A DNA stretch of 22,764 nucleotides from Aureococcus anophagefferens (GCF_000186865.1 NW_008705589.1:36610-59373), one strand, 5' to 3'; shown: positions 10,001 to 19,648, counted from the first letter of the stretch. Notes: generated by a model not told the origin, from the letters alone. Made by a program: numbers and translations.

Positions 10001-10551
10001 AAACCAACCACATACTGTGACCTGTCAATCATTCAAAATGAAAAAACCAGATTCCTCATTGGAGCGCGCAGATTCACGCTCGGTGCTGCAAATCATTCTT
10101 CAGTGAATTTGTTACGAGTGTCAAGACCTCAGTTCTTTCATCGAGCAGAAGCATCAACGCGAGATAACCTGCTTTTAGGCGTGGAATGTGGCTACAATCA
10201 TGAGCAAGTTTACCGATACGTTTTTCAGGAAAGTTTGGTGAAGCTATAAGCTTCAGGCATTCCATCTGACCAAAGTGACTGGGGTAGCCTGCTCACAGTA
10301 ATGTGCGCGTGCATGATAATGAGCACGCACCAAGCATGTGGATGAAGAGCAATTTCGCCACGTTTCGATGACGCACAAGCATTGCATTTTCTTTGAATGC
10401 TGTACGAATCAAGGCGCATTCTTTCGCTATTACGGCACGTTCTTCTTGGGCGGTTTTGCCTAAGCGCAATATAGTGAGGTGTCCAAGTTGCCTTCGTAAT
10501 CGTATTACAAGCCCGTACTGCGCGAATTAGTTCACGAAGTTTGATCGACAT
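7020..10551 (-). CDS. AP1G1: AP-1 complex subunit gamma (gamma-adaptin), 19 exons
   Basis: Large subunit of the AP-1 clathrin adaptor, which sorts cargo at the trans-Golgi network and endosomes. I rebuilt 19 exons: 10551-10509, 10459-10331, 10288-10214, 10168-10078, 10021-9970, 9923-9713, 9642-9555, 9493-9451, 9402-9372, 9326-9277, 9230-9072, 9027-8967, 8912-8743, 8677-8658, 8606-8163, 7999-7866, 7822-7245, 7195-7127, 7079-7020. They total 2508 nt, in phase throughout, for 835 residues, a normal length. The N-terminus ([15 protein letters not shown]), the trunk ([50 protein letters not shown]), a hinge with a clathrin box LLDLD (638-642), and the gamma ear (FQAAVPK, ending VSSFPAGF) all match the family. 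Introns are 42-70 nt except one of 163 nt. Two (9231-9276, 8607-8657) need GC-AG ends. The least certain junctions are exons 4/5 and 6/7. Confidence 0.95.
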
Positions 10552-10651
10552 ACTATTATTGGGCCCTCGGAGGGAAGATTGGCGCCTCAGCTTCCCGCCA
10601 GGCCCACCGGATGTTGGTGGACAGCCGACGGGCCCCTGCACGACGGTCCGG

Positions 10652-10930
10652 CCCCGGGACGGGGGCCGGGGACGGCGGGCACGGGGGTTCCGGCACGGTA
10701 AATGCGCTCCGGGCACGCGGCCCGGCACGGGCCCGGCACGCGGCACGGCACTCGGCACGGGCCCCCGGGCACGGGCCGGGCACGGGCCACGCGGCCCGGC
10801 ACGGGCCCGGCACTCGGCACGGGCCCCGGGCACGGGCCGGGCACGGGCCGGGGAGGCCCGGCACGGGCCCGGCACGGGGCCCCGGGCACGGCCCGGGCAC
10901 GGGCCGGGGACGTGGCCGGGCCCCGGGGGA
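10652..10930. repeat. GC-rich array of cggcacgggcc-type units
   Basis: About 280 bases consist almost entirely of short G/C units around a recurring CAC, such as ggcacgggcc, ggcacgcggcac and gggcacgggccggg. Units are irregular in length and order. The array begins about 100 bases upstream of the AP-1 gamma ATG, so it may lie in its promoter or 5' leader. Neither strand encodes a credible protein: all six frames read as low-complexity Pro/Gly/Arg/Ala. Confidence 0.9.
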
Positions 10931-11027
10931 CCGCGGCACGCACCGTTGTGCAGGGCCCCCTCAGCCGACCCAGTCAACTAGGCTGATCCAAGCCTCGGAA
11001 GGTTTGCAGGCCGCATCGGCCGAGACG

Positions 11028-11264
11028 ATGACTGCGGCGAATAGCCAAGTAGCGAAGCTAATGGGCGGAATAACTAAACGGAGCGGCGGTAAGTCGCTTG
11101 CAGACCCCCGGGCCCTGATGATAAGCAGGTATGAGGAGCTGAGGGTTTGCATGCTAACTTATTGCGAGGGCAATAGCCGCATTTCCATAGCTGCGAACGC
11201 GGGTGCGAACCGTCTGAGTGTCATCCACAAGTTGTGGAATGAGGTTCCGGAGTTAGCTTCCTAA
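11028..11264 (+). CDS. Hypothetical 78-residue open frame
   Basis: The reading frame from the ATG at 11028 to the TAA at 11264 has ordinary composition (MTAANSQVAKLMGGITKRSG and onward, ending WNEVPELAS), unlike the GC-rich array before it. I recognise no family. It could be a remnant of a mobile element or a chance frame. Weak support. Confidence 0.2.
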   Translation: MTAANSQVAKLMGGITKRSGGKSLADPRALMISRYEELRVCMLTYCEGNSRISIAANAGANRLSVIHKLWNEVPELAS

Positions 11265-11457
11265 CGTCGCTATGACGTCAGTCAAACTACTATCCAGCAG
11301 GTGCACTGTCCGGCGACTGTGCAACCTCGCTGAGCCTGGTGCTACCTGAGACACAGAAAAGCGCTGTGCTCTCTGTGCCTGCTTGGCAGTCACTCCTTCA
11401 GTTCGCTGTCTATATGAGACTTGAAACTGGATTAGAATGAATTAAGGAAGGGAAGGG

Positions 11458-11600
11458 AAAACTAGCAGGATACGCAGTAGGAGCGCAGTGGGGTAAAGTG
11501 CACTGCAACATCAAGATGCAGTTCACTGAAGATGAAGGTAGAAGCCTCTCTATCTCTCCAAGGCTAGTGGGAGATACGAAAGGCCAAGTGGACGGAAATG
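11458..11600 (+). repeat. Dispersed repeat, copy B (longest copy)
   Basis: The first 101 bases (11458-11558) match 15766-15866 with about five mismatches (near 95%). The last part (11543-11600) matches copy A at 2794-2852. This copy therefore links the other two and shows that one family is present three times. It ends about 70 bases before the EGF-protein ATG. Confidence 0.9.
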
Positions 11601-11671
11601 AATTGTAGAAGCTGGGAGATACGAACCAAAGTGCACGGTGCAACGGAACTAGCTCGTGGCACGATATCATC

Positions 11672-13765
11672 ATGGCTTCTTTACAGTGTCGGCTGTTCGG
11701 CCTGGCCCTGTTGGCCATCCAAAGAGAGTGCAAATCACAATGTCCGAATTCATGCAATCGCAAGGGAGCCTGCGATATCTTCGGGTCGTGCTCTTGTTTC
11801 TCGGGGTGGACAGGCTCGGACTGCAGTCTACGGAGCTGCCCGTGGAGCTACGCATGGACCGACTATGCCTCGTCTGACGATACTGCGCACGCCAAAGCGG
11901 AGTGCTCGAACCGGGGCTTGTGCGATCGGACCACTGGAAGTTGTGAGTGTATGGAAGGGTTTACAGGGCGTGCATGCGAGCACATGGCATGCGACTTCAA
12001 TTGCCACTACCATGGGGAATGTCTCAGCATGCGGCGCCTTGCACTGACGCAGTATAGCGACGAGAGCGAACGTTTCGCTTACGAGTCACCCTGGGACGCA
12101 GATAAGATCTATGGGTGTGTTTGCGACAGTCCATACACAGCGACATTCAACTGTGGGATGCGTGTATGTCCCTCTGGAGATGATCCGTTGACGAGCAATC
12201 AAGTCAACGAGGTCCAGATTTTGACGTGTATGGCGACGTCCGGTAAGTTCGTCCTTCTTCTCCATGGCAAACCGACAGGAGACATCCGCAAGGGGATGCA
12301 TATCGACCAATTTATGGCAGCGCTGCAAGAGAGCGAGGCAATCGACGCCGTATCAGTAACATTTTCCGTCGATAATGGGACGGCGTGCCAGGAGGACTCG
12401 ATCAATGCCATCAGTATCGAATTTACTCAAAACTTTGGATCATTACCCCCCTTGATAGCAGTCACAGACAATCTAGAGGGCACAGTGACTATATCTGGCG
12501 ATGGAGTAACCATTTTACGCGATACCGCCAATTTTGAGTATCTGAGTGTAAAAGGAACTAAAGAAGACGAGCAGTGCTCAAATCGTGGACTCTGTGACCC
12601 ATTCTCCGCGACGTGCACTTGTATGAATACGAACTCTGACACGTACTCTTCCTCAGATGGATATGGAAATGAGGGTGACCGGGGAGACTGCGGTCATGCG
12701 GTGACTACTATCAACGAGTGCCCGGGTGACGTAGCGTGCTCAAATCATGGCGTCTGTGACGTGATCAGCTACAGATGTGCTTGTGAAGATGGGTGGTTTG
12801 GGGCGGACTGTAGTCTGCGATCGTGCCCGCTTGGATTGGCTTGGTTCTCCTATCCATCAGAGGCCAACCTGGCGCACGATGAGTGGGTTGAGTGTTCAGG
12901 TGGTGGTATCTGCGACTACACGCTGGGCCTATGCACGTGCGGGGCTCAATTCTCTGGTGCTGCTTGTGAGTACCTAGCTTGTCCTGGTGGATCAGCAACC
13001 GCCTGTACCGGCCACGGTCGATGCGCATCGATGGCCGAGCTCGCACTGGCAGCGACCGACAACGGTGATGCGAGTCCGCGAATCTATGGCGCAGATCCGA
13101 ATTCTGGGCTCACCTGGGACGCAAACCGGGTGTTTGGCTGCGACTGCGACGGCGGTTGGGCGGGATATGATTGCTCCCTGAGAATTTGTTCCTTTGGAGA
13201 TGACCCAAATACGTATGGGCAGACCAATGAAGTCCAACTCTTTGAGTGCGAGGGAACTGGTGGCACGTTTCGCCTCATCTTCCGCCAAAAGGCGACGTTG
13301 GAAATCCCATTCAATACGACACGCGATGACCTTGAGACTCTTATTGAAGCTCTTAATACGATCACTGACGTCGATGTTGTCTTCTCCAATGGAAACTCGA
13401 CTTGCACTGACTCATCCCTTGGATACAATGTCGTCAGCGTCACCTTCAATACGGAGCATGGGGACATTCCTTCAATGACAGCTGACACGAGCCTACTTTA
13501 CGATACAAATTATGGGACACAGATCGGGGGTGGCACGGTGACCTTCTTCACAGACGGTGCCGCAGCCGCAAGTAATGATCTAGCTGTTTCCGTGATCGGC
13601 ACCACAGAGGAGATTGAGTGTTCAGGCCGGGGGCTTTGCGACCGCCTGTCCGGGACATGTTCTTGCTTCGACGGGTACTCCTCCTCGGATGGTATGGGAG
13701 GCAGTGGCTCCCAGGGCGATTGCGGCCACCGTAGTCTCTGTAATGCTGCTTGGTGTGCGAACTGA
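11672..13765 (+). CDS. Secreted EGF-module protein, SIG1/mastigoneme-like
   Basis: A 697-residue Cys-rich protein. A short hydrophobic start (MASLQCRLFGLALLAI) suggests a signal peptide. The rest is two copies of one module, about residues 24-342 and 350-686. Each has an EGF-like repeat ending CSLRSCP, a second EGF-like repeat (ECSN/GxGxCD), a segment ending GCxCD, then C-x2-GDDPxTxxQxNEVQ, a beta-rich domain of about 120 residues, a third EGF motif (CSxRGLCD), and SSDGxGxxGxxGDCGH. EGF proteins of this layout are known in stramenopiles as SIG1 and the Ochromonas mastigoneme proteins, which build flagellar hairs. Assignment is from family memory, not a search. The frame stops 11 residues after the second GDCGH, exactly where a third module would begin, so the gene may be short, truncated, or continue through an intron I could not place. 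Confidence 0.8.
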   Translation: MASLQCRLFGLALLAIQRECKSQCPNSCNRKGACDIFGSCSCFSGWTGSDCSLRSCPWSYAWTDYASSDDTAHAKAECSNRGLCDRTTGSCECMEGFTGRACEHMACDFNCHYHGECLSMRRLALTQYSDESERFAYESPWDADKIYGCVCDSPYTATFNCGMRVCPSGDDPLTSNQVNEVQILTCMATSGKFVLLLHGKPTGDIRKGMHIDQFMAALQESEAIDAVSVTFSVDNGTACQEDSINAISIEFTQNFGSLPPLIAVTDNLEGTVTISGDGVTILRDTANFEYLSVKGTKEDEQCSNRGLCDPFSATCTCMNTNSDTYSSSDGYGNEGDRGDCGHAVTTINECPGDVACSNHGVCDVISYRCACEDGWFGADCSLRSCPLGLAWFSYPSEANLAHDEWVECSGGGICDYTLGLCTCGAQFSGAACEYLACPGGSATACTGHGRCASMAELALAATDNGDASPRIYGADPNSGLTWDANRVFGCDCDGGWAGYDCSLRICSFGDDPNTYGQTNEVQLFECEGTGGTFRLIFRQKATLEIPFNTTRDDLETLIEALNTITDVDVVFSNGNSTCTDSSLGYNVVSVTFNTEHGDIPSMTADTSLLYDTNYGTQIGGGTVTFFTDGAAAASNDLAVSVIGTTEEIECSGRGLCDRLSGTCSCFDGYSSSDGMGGSGSQGDCGHRSLCNAAWCAN

Positions 13766-13906
13766 GTGCGCCTTTGGCCTGCGACCCAGCCTAAAACCAA
13801 GAGCAGCGGCCTAGTTGCTAATTTAGACAAGCCACGATAGGAAGTACACGCAAATGAGGCATGACCACTTGCCTAACGAGATAGTAAACTCCGCCGGCGA
13901 CACGGG

Positions 13907-13984
13907 GAGGCAGCCTAGTGGGGCTGTCCTGCCGTGTGAGGGTGAACTATCGAGGTTACGCAGTGGCGGTACACCGGCGTCTCT
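13907..13984 (+). repeat. 78-base direct repeat, left copy
   Basis: It starts gaggcagcctagtggggctg and ends gtacaccggcgtctct. It matches 14122-14199 at 72 of 78 positions by eye without gaps. Confidence 0.9.
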
Positions 13985-14121
13985 GTTATCCTCACGTCAC
14001 CTCAGCTACCGCAGTATACGGGGGCCGGGGCTACTGGGCGAACGGGCAGAGGATCTGCCTCACTAGGTCCAGGAAGACTCTCCGTCTATTACAGTGCGGG
14101 ATGCAGCTAGGCAGGGATAGA

Positions 14122-14199
14122 GAGGCAGCCTAGTGGGGCTGCCCTGCTATCCGAGGGTGAACTATCGAGGCTACGCAGTGGCGGTACACCGGCGTCTCT
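14122..14199 (+). repeat. 78-base direct repeat, right copy
   Basis: Partner of 13907-13984, with a start-to-start distance of 215 bases. Same orientation and about 92% identity suggest a local tandem duplication with diverged spacer, or two members of a dispersed family. Confidence 0.9.
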
Positions 14200-14730
14200 T
14201 GTAAAGGAATATAAGCTCCACACGCTGACTGTGAAGGACTACATCTAGAGAACGAAATATATATTATCCAAGAATCCAATCCGCTGATCCCATTAGAAGG
14301 ATCCGGCAAGATATAAGGAGCGGGCATAAAGGGGTTAGTGTAGTAGGGACCCAGCTAGGTATTTCCGCCGCTTATTTCCGCTGTAGGAAGAGTACTGCAA
14401 AATTATGGCCGACCTGCGTAAATGTAGGCCGGTGCGGTAAAGCTCACTCATCTAAGTGCAGTCTTTTTGTCCGAGGATTCCGGCCGATGAGAACCCAGCT
14501 TTTGCTCGATTCGACGCCGCCGAGGCGTCGTTTCTCGCCGCCACTGCTGCGGATTGCAGGGCGGGAGCCCGCAAGGGACCACACAAGGGCTCAAGAACCA
14601 AGGGCTCAGGAACCGGAAACGCGGGACCTCAGAGGGCCTGGAAGGTCATGCGCGTACCTGGGCCACCCCCCCTTCTCGCAGGGGGGGCAGCACATAAGAT
14701 TGCCACACATCCCCGTGTCCAAAGAAAGCA

Positions 14731-15597
14731 TTATGGGCTGTAAACGACAACCTTTTTGCGGATGGCGAGGCGGCATACCGGGCATTCTTTCATGGTCACA
14801 CTGCAGTTGCTACAAACGACGAGGTGCATACAGTCCAGCAAGAGGACATCCCTTGCCCCATCGAGGCAGACAACGCAGGAGTTTGCAATCGCAGCATTGC
14901 GCACGGCCTTCACTTGCACGACGCGAGAAAGAAACCTTTTTAAGTTAATTGAGATATGTTCCAGGGTATTTGTGTCGAGCTTTGCGGGTTCGATGCCATC
15001 TAGCCATTCAACAAGGCTCAACTTCTTCTTCACGCAGGTTACACAGGCACCAATTTTGGCAGTATCAAAAATTGAATAACTAGTTGCTAAGGCCATTTCC
15101 CATGAAGTACATCTTTGGCGATGCACCTCCTTGTGAGTAGATTCCGTGCCAATCAAATCAAATAGCTCTGTGTCAAAGATGGTAGCTTCCAATGTCAATG
15201 GCGACTGTTGAATCGCGACAAGCAGCTTGCGGCGTAGCACGACGAGCTTCGCATGCAGTTCATCGTACACGGAGCAGGCTCGCTCGCGTTTGTGATACTC
15301 AGACACGAGGCAGCGCTTCGACATGGAATTGAGCTTAGCCCATCGTTCGGTCTGCAACTGCAGATTTTTGACATGTTGTGCATACTGGACTCCTACAGCA
15401 ACCAGCAAGAGGATTGAGGCAATCAACGACATAAATTGAAGAAACGCAGACATGCGTCGGGGATCATTTCTTCCATGGAAAACATGGTTTGTCACAACGC
15501 CATTCGCCTCGCAAGAATAATGCGCGATGAAAGCGCCAAAGTCCTCCCGCATCAACTCTCTAGGAAAAGCTGAAAGTGTGTCCTGAAAATCCGACAT
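14731..15597 (-). CDS. Membrane-anchored RING (C3HC5) E3 ligase-like protein
   Basis: An intronless 288-residue protein starting at the ATG at 15597. A hydrophobic span at about 52-72 (AFLQFMSLIASILLLVAVGV) is a single membrane anchor. A charged, probably helical region follows (75-130). The C-terminus is a RING finger, 241-275: CVVC, then C-x-H-x3-C-x2-C, then CPVC. The extra Cys in place of the second His is the C3HC5 form found in IAP, MUL1/MAPL and Neuralized-type ligases. It should transfer ubiquitin from an E2 to a substrate at a membrane. A C-terminal C3HC5 RING after a membrane span recalls MUL1, but MUL1 has two spans and a BAM domain, which I cannot see. The membrane and substrate are unknown. 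Confidence 0.85.
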   Translation of the reverse strand: MSDFQDTLSAFPRELMREDFGAFIAHYSCEANGVVTNHVFHGRNDPRRMSAFLQFMSLIASILLLVAVGVQYAQHVKNLQLQTERWAKLNSMSKRCLVSEYHKRERACSVYDELHAKLVVLRRKLLVAIQQSPLTLEATIFDTELFDLIGTESTHKEVHRQRCTSWEMALATSYSIFDTAKIGACVTCVKKKLSLVEWLDGIEPAKLDTNTLEHISINLKRFLSRVVQVKAVRNAAIANSCVVCLDGARDVLLLDCMHLVVCSNCSVTMKECPVCRLAIRKKVVVYSP

Positions 15598-16534
15598 CGT
15601 TAATTATATAGTTCGACGAGGTGCAGCTCGAAAATGACCGACATGTCCGTTCTAGCAGGTTATGCTCTAATAATGAGCGCGGCAATATATGTAACAAAAG
15701 CAACCGCTCAGAAGCTGCATCGTCGCGATTCTGGAATTCCTACTACATAGTAGTTAATTTAGTTCAAAACTAGCAGGATACGCAGTAGGAGCGCAATGGG
15801 GTAAGGTGCACTGCAACATCAAGTTGCAGTTCACTGAAGATGAGAGTAGAAGCCTCTCTATCTCTCTACTCCCACTGGATTGAAGCTCCGCGTAAGTCCC
15901 AAATGACAGCAGACTTCAACCTCATCGTAAGTGATGTCGATTAACTTGAAGTCAATGAAGCGACCATATAAAAGCGCAACGTCACGATGATGGGTAGTAA
16001 GAAATTACTATAACTTAGCTTAATAATTAGTAGTGGGAGGTTAACCGGGGTTAAGCCCCGTTTGTAAGCTCTAGGGGGCGGAATGGAGGCCGCAAAGCTT
16101 GCCGTTCTATGTAGATGCATATCTTCTTGCATCTCCAGAACCGTTACCAGTAGATGAAGGGCAAGGGGACGAAGATGACAGAGACGAGTTAGAGTCTCAA
16201 ACAACATGCACAGATCTGCTTGATTGAAGCGCCGTGTAATTCGCCGCCAATAGAATGCTTGAGTTCCTTCCTATTTCCAATGATTTCCAGGGCCGCGCCG
16301 TCCGGGCTCGATAGGGGTCCCATATTCATCTTCTATTTCCCGGGCATTCGCCGGTATGCGTGGTTAGCCCTGGCTAATTTCCCCCGATGTGGTCGGGGCT
16401 AGCCCGGTGGTGCGCCAGCCGCTGGGGACTTTGGGCCTGTATGATATCGTCTGGAACTGTGACGATGGGGAGTTTATTAACAGAAGGGGGAATCCAGGTT
16501 CTGTGCCGCTCCAAGTTCATCTTCGGCACTTTCT
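15598..16534. other. Spacer upstream of the RING gene
   Basis: This 937-bp stretch should hold the RING promoter and the 3' end of the NMNAT gene. It contains dispersed repeat copy C (15766-15866) and a small inverted repeat near 16045 (ggggttaagcccc). No credible gene on either strand. Confidence 0.55.
15766..15866 (+). repeat. Dispersed repeat, copy C (5' part of family)
   Basis: About 95% identical to 11458-11558 (roughly five substitutions in 101 bases, no gaps). It lacks the 3' part shared by copies A and B. It lies about 170 bases upstream of the RING gene, in the opposite orientation to that gene. Confidence 0.9.
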
Positions 16535-18629
16535 TTAGCCCCCCAGTGTCCTAACCAACCACAACGCTAGGTTTTGATATAGGTTGTGCTCTCTTTGACT
16601 ATCTTTTTTGGGTTGCGACGGTAGCCGCGATCCTTTTCGCCCTATAAACAGCAATATTTCCTGGTCAGGGCGAGGGACAAAACGGGAACAAACCTCACCA
16701 TCTGCGAACTCTTTGTCCCACTTTGTCCATATCTCCCTCCCTGACATTTTCTCCGCAATGTGATGCCGTTTTATGTAGTCTTTGATGGCCCTGGGCACCT
16801 TGGGGGCAATGTCATCTATCCTTCCCGCGATCAAGGCCCGTCGAAGTTTGCTCGAGGAAGTAGATTCGAGATCGGCACTCAGAAGAGCGTTATCTTCCAC
16901 GACATGCGCAACATGCCGCCATCTCGTCCCCATCTGGGCAAGGAGGCGCTCGTGCTCTTGAGGACGGCAGACTGTAATGCACTCGTGGCCTGCGTCTCGG
17001 AGCTCCTCAAGGTTGAGACGTAGCAGTTGGTCCGGTGCGACCAGGAGAACGAAACGGACAGGCGAGGTGAGCTCTGGGAAGCGCTGCTCAAATAGTTGGC
17101 GCACGTGGTCGAGAGTGCTGAGGTAGTCCAGGATGCGTCGTCGTGTGATCTCCCAGCTATCTACAGTCAGCCACGGAGAGCCACCAACGGCGGCACGGGC
17201 CATGGCGAGTCGGTGTCTTGGTGGAATAATTTCCCGTGGCCTAGTCCTACACCGCTGTCGGACTTCGGTTGCATGCTTGGGGATAAGAAGTCCACCGAGC
17301 ACACTGAAACGGGTCCTCTCTTCAAGATATTGACGCGCGATGACGAAATGTCGCAAGTGCATCTTATGAATTGGGTTATACTTGCCTCTTCCCACGAGAA
17401 TTACTTTAGGCCGCAATGATTCCGTCGAAAATATTTCTGCAACTCGCTGCGCTAGGTGATGGCATACGTTTTCAATGACAGGCACGCCGGCATTTGGGGC
17501 CTCTGAGACTCTGGCATATGTACCGGACTTCCACCGGTCGCCAATATGCATACCTGCGAGTTGGTACTCGGAGTGCTCTGTATGGATGTGGTCAGATAGG
17601 TCTGCGTCGGTGATGCTGTCGCGCTGTTTGTATGATATTGATGAGAGACGATTTTGCGGTGGTGCGTCTAAGATTACTGGTAACTTGATCTTCTTGAGGG
17701 ATGGCGACGAGTCATAAGCCTCACCATGAGGAGTCTCATCCCAGGAACTCCGGAGACTACCGCCATCGCTGACTGGGCTTCCGCAGACCACAGGCCGAAT
17801 GTGCTGCGGCAACTGCTCCCTGAAGAGTTCTATGACTTTTCTTCGGAACTCTGTCACTGCCTTTCGACTTGATGATCCGCCTGGGAAAAAGAAGATGGTC
17901 GGTGACCCTGAGGTGATCTGCTCTAATTTAAATGTGCCCCAACACTTATTTTTTGGCTCTACAAGTAATCGCACCAGCTTGCTCGAGTTGCATCACTACA
18001 TCTCGTGCGGTTGTGTCGTTACTTGCGAGGAGACGATGAATATGTCGTGCATCGACTGCGTGCAACACTTCGTCTGTGACGAGGCGCTGCATCACCTCAG
18101 CTACTGAGATCCCCAAGCGCTGAATAAAAGTGTTCTCTATCTCTCCCATGGGCGTACTGAATGATGCAGCCGGTCGCATCCGTGACTTTCTCCGTCCTTT
18201 TCGTGATTTGGTTCGTCGCAAAAGGCCTGTCGGTGCACCTGGTGAAATTGTCACCCTGCGGAGTAGAAAAACTATTTCGGTAACTCTCAGAGACGAGCGC
18301 TGGGAAACGCGCATTGATGGCAGGTTGCTCATGTTGTATTTTGATTCTGTAGACTCAATTTGGGCACGATCTCTTGACGCCATCAATACTGTAGACTGTG
18401 ACTCAAGGCTTTGGTGCCTTTGAGGTTGGATCTCGGGCAACGAAGTTGTTTGTGCGAGTGTACCATAGGCATCCCCGTTCGTCAACGTGGGTGAGGTCTT
18501 AGTAATTCGCGATCCGCGAAGCTTAGACTGAAGCTCCTCTACGCGTCGCCGCAACGCCCTCAGTTCCCGTACATTTTCCTTGGCTGTCCGCGGGGACGGA
18601 ATCGGAACCGTGTCCGGCCGGTCTTGCAT
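16535..18629 (-). CDS. Nicotinamide/nicotinate mononucleotide adenylyltransferase with long N-terminal extension
   Basis: NMNAT joins NMN or NaMN to AMP from ATP, the last common step of NAD synthesis. I model two exons, 18629-17975 and 17907-16535, joined by a 67-nt GT-AG intron (17974-17908) that restores the frame, for 675 residues. The NMNAT domain is about 385-602: GxxNPIHxMH (His399, His402), LGGLLIPKH, RHRLAMARAA, VDSWE, LLVAPDQLL (the usual GxD is altered), CRP, and the SSSKLRRAL signature (567-575). The spacing is of eukaryotic type. The N-terminal 380 residues are unusual for the family: a coiled coil near 15-40, a basic Arg/Lys/Ser stretch, and a small helical region, none recognised. 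A 70-residue tail follows the domain. Eukaryotic NMNATs are normally 230-400 residues. If the intron model is wrong, these are two overlapping genes. Confidence 0.85.
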
Positions 18630-19225
18630 AGCGCGTTTGTTCCGCAACTGACTGGTCAAACTCCAGATACAATAGTACTCCAGCCCTCAGCTGCAGTTAC
18701 GCCCCTTCTTGCTGATCATCATGCTGATCTGAAAACAAAACGCTTCGTTTAGAGCGGATCGGGATCGACCTCCTCGATCCGATCAAAAAGGTCGTGACGA
18801 TGCATCCCACCTGCTCTCGAACGCGGTGCTCGAGGCGGTGCGGCCGCTGTAAAGGGAATTATCTAGGCTTGTAGGTCGGCAGATCGATTTGTCTCCCCTT
18901 CGTTCCCTAGTCTAAAGCACCGCATCCAAAAGAGGCCAATGTGGAGGTTGTTGCATTTGTGGAGGTGTTCGTTCGATACTCAACAATTCCGGTGAGTGCC
19001 TTGTTGTTATTAACAACCCCCATTCATGGTATATTTCTCATGAGCCTTCCGTGAGGTACCTTGTTGAAGTGCAAGGTTAGAGGCAGGTTGGAGGTTGGAG
19101 CCTAAGTTGAAGCGCCGAAAACAAATCACGCCGGCGGGGTCTGTTAGTAAACCGTGTCTACGACAGTCCGATGTCCGCGCGTGCGCTGGTGCCAGCGGAC
19201 GGCCCGGCCAGCGGGGCCCAGACAC

Positions 19226-19321
19226 GCGCACGGTCGACGTAGCGCCTCATGGCCGCCTAGAGGCCGTCGGCAAGAAATGGTACAGAGTAGTTTCTATGGC
19301 CCAGGCAGCCCATGGTTGTTT
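19226..19321 (+). repeat. Dispersed repeat family 2, second copy
   Basis: Aligns with 4857-4955 along its whole length with small gaps. The best-kept parts are cggtcgacg at the left and ttctatggcc..atggttgttt at the right. Confidence 0.55.
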
Positions 19322-19562
19322 CGCACACTGCTAGAACGCGTCGTATTTCCCGCGTTCGGTCGGCGTGTGGCTTCGAGCGCCCAGCGAACTAGCTTGAAAC
19401 AGCGGCTTGAAATTGCCATGCAAACCGCAAAATAAAAGTTTGAAGAGGCTTGAAGGTTAATTTACCAAGGCCTGGGGGTTGCGGAACTTTGAATCGGAAA
19501 ATCGTAAGGTGTTTGGGTCCGCGAGGGAGTCTGACGCGTGGTTTCGGACGGGTTGCGCCCGA

Positions 19563-19648
19563 AGGCGTGAACGGCGCCTCGGAGGTCCCCTGCAAGGCGT
19601 GAGCGGCATTGTTGAGGTCCCCTGAAGGGCAAGCGGCGTTGAGGTCCG
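19563..19648 (+). repeat. Degenerate tandem repeat, about 3 copies
   Basis: Units of about 30-33 bases share aggcgtgagcggc-like and gttgaggtcccctg-like blocks; the third copy is shorter. GC-rich and non-coding as far as I can see. Confidence 0.6.

Larger units (their letters stand above)
10552..11671. other. Divergent spacer between AP-1 gamma and EGF-protein genes
   Basis: The two flanking genes diverge from here, so both promoters should lie in this 1.1-kb stretch. Next to AP-1 gamma is a GC-rich tandem array; next to the EGF gene is a dispersed repeat. A short open frame (11028-11264) lies between. Long Gly/Pro/Arg/Ala frames on both strands of the array are composition artefacts. Confidence 0.6.
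13766..14730. other. Spacer between EGF-protein and RING genes
   Basis: This 965-bp stretch lies past both genes' stop codons (convergent). It holds a 78-base direct duplication (13907, 14122), a short internal repeat around agggctca-gaacc near 14587-14622, and no frame with a recognisable product. I looked for a third EGF module continuing the upstream gene and did not find one. Confidence 0.55.

Noticed and set aside
10541..10986. Long open frames on both strands rich in Pro, Gly, Arg and Ala
   Set aside because: They arise from the GC-rich tandem array, occur in nearly every frame at once, and have no start context or family match.
13854..14133. Open frames in the spacer after the EGF gene as a third EGF module
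   Set aside because: They lack the Cys spacing and overlap the 78-base repeat.
14980..15005. A tRNA T-loop-like gggttcgatgcc
   Set aside because: It lies inside the RING coding region and no cloverleaf can be drawn around it.
17946..17974. Frameshift mutation between the coiled-coil frame and NMNAT
   Set aside because: A 67-nt GT-AG intron with good ends and a size typical of this window explains the change of frame; a sequencing error is not needed.
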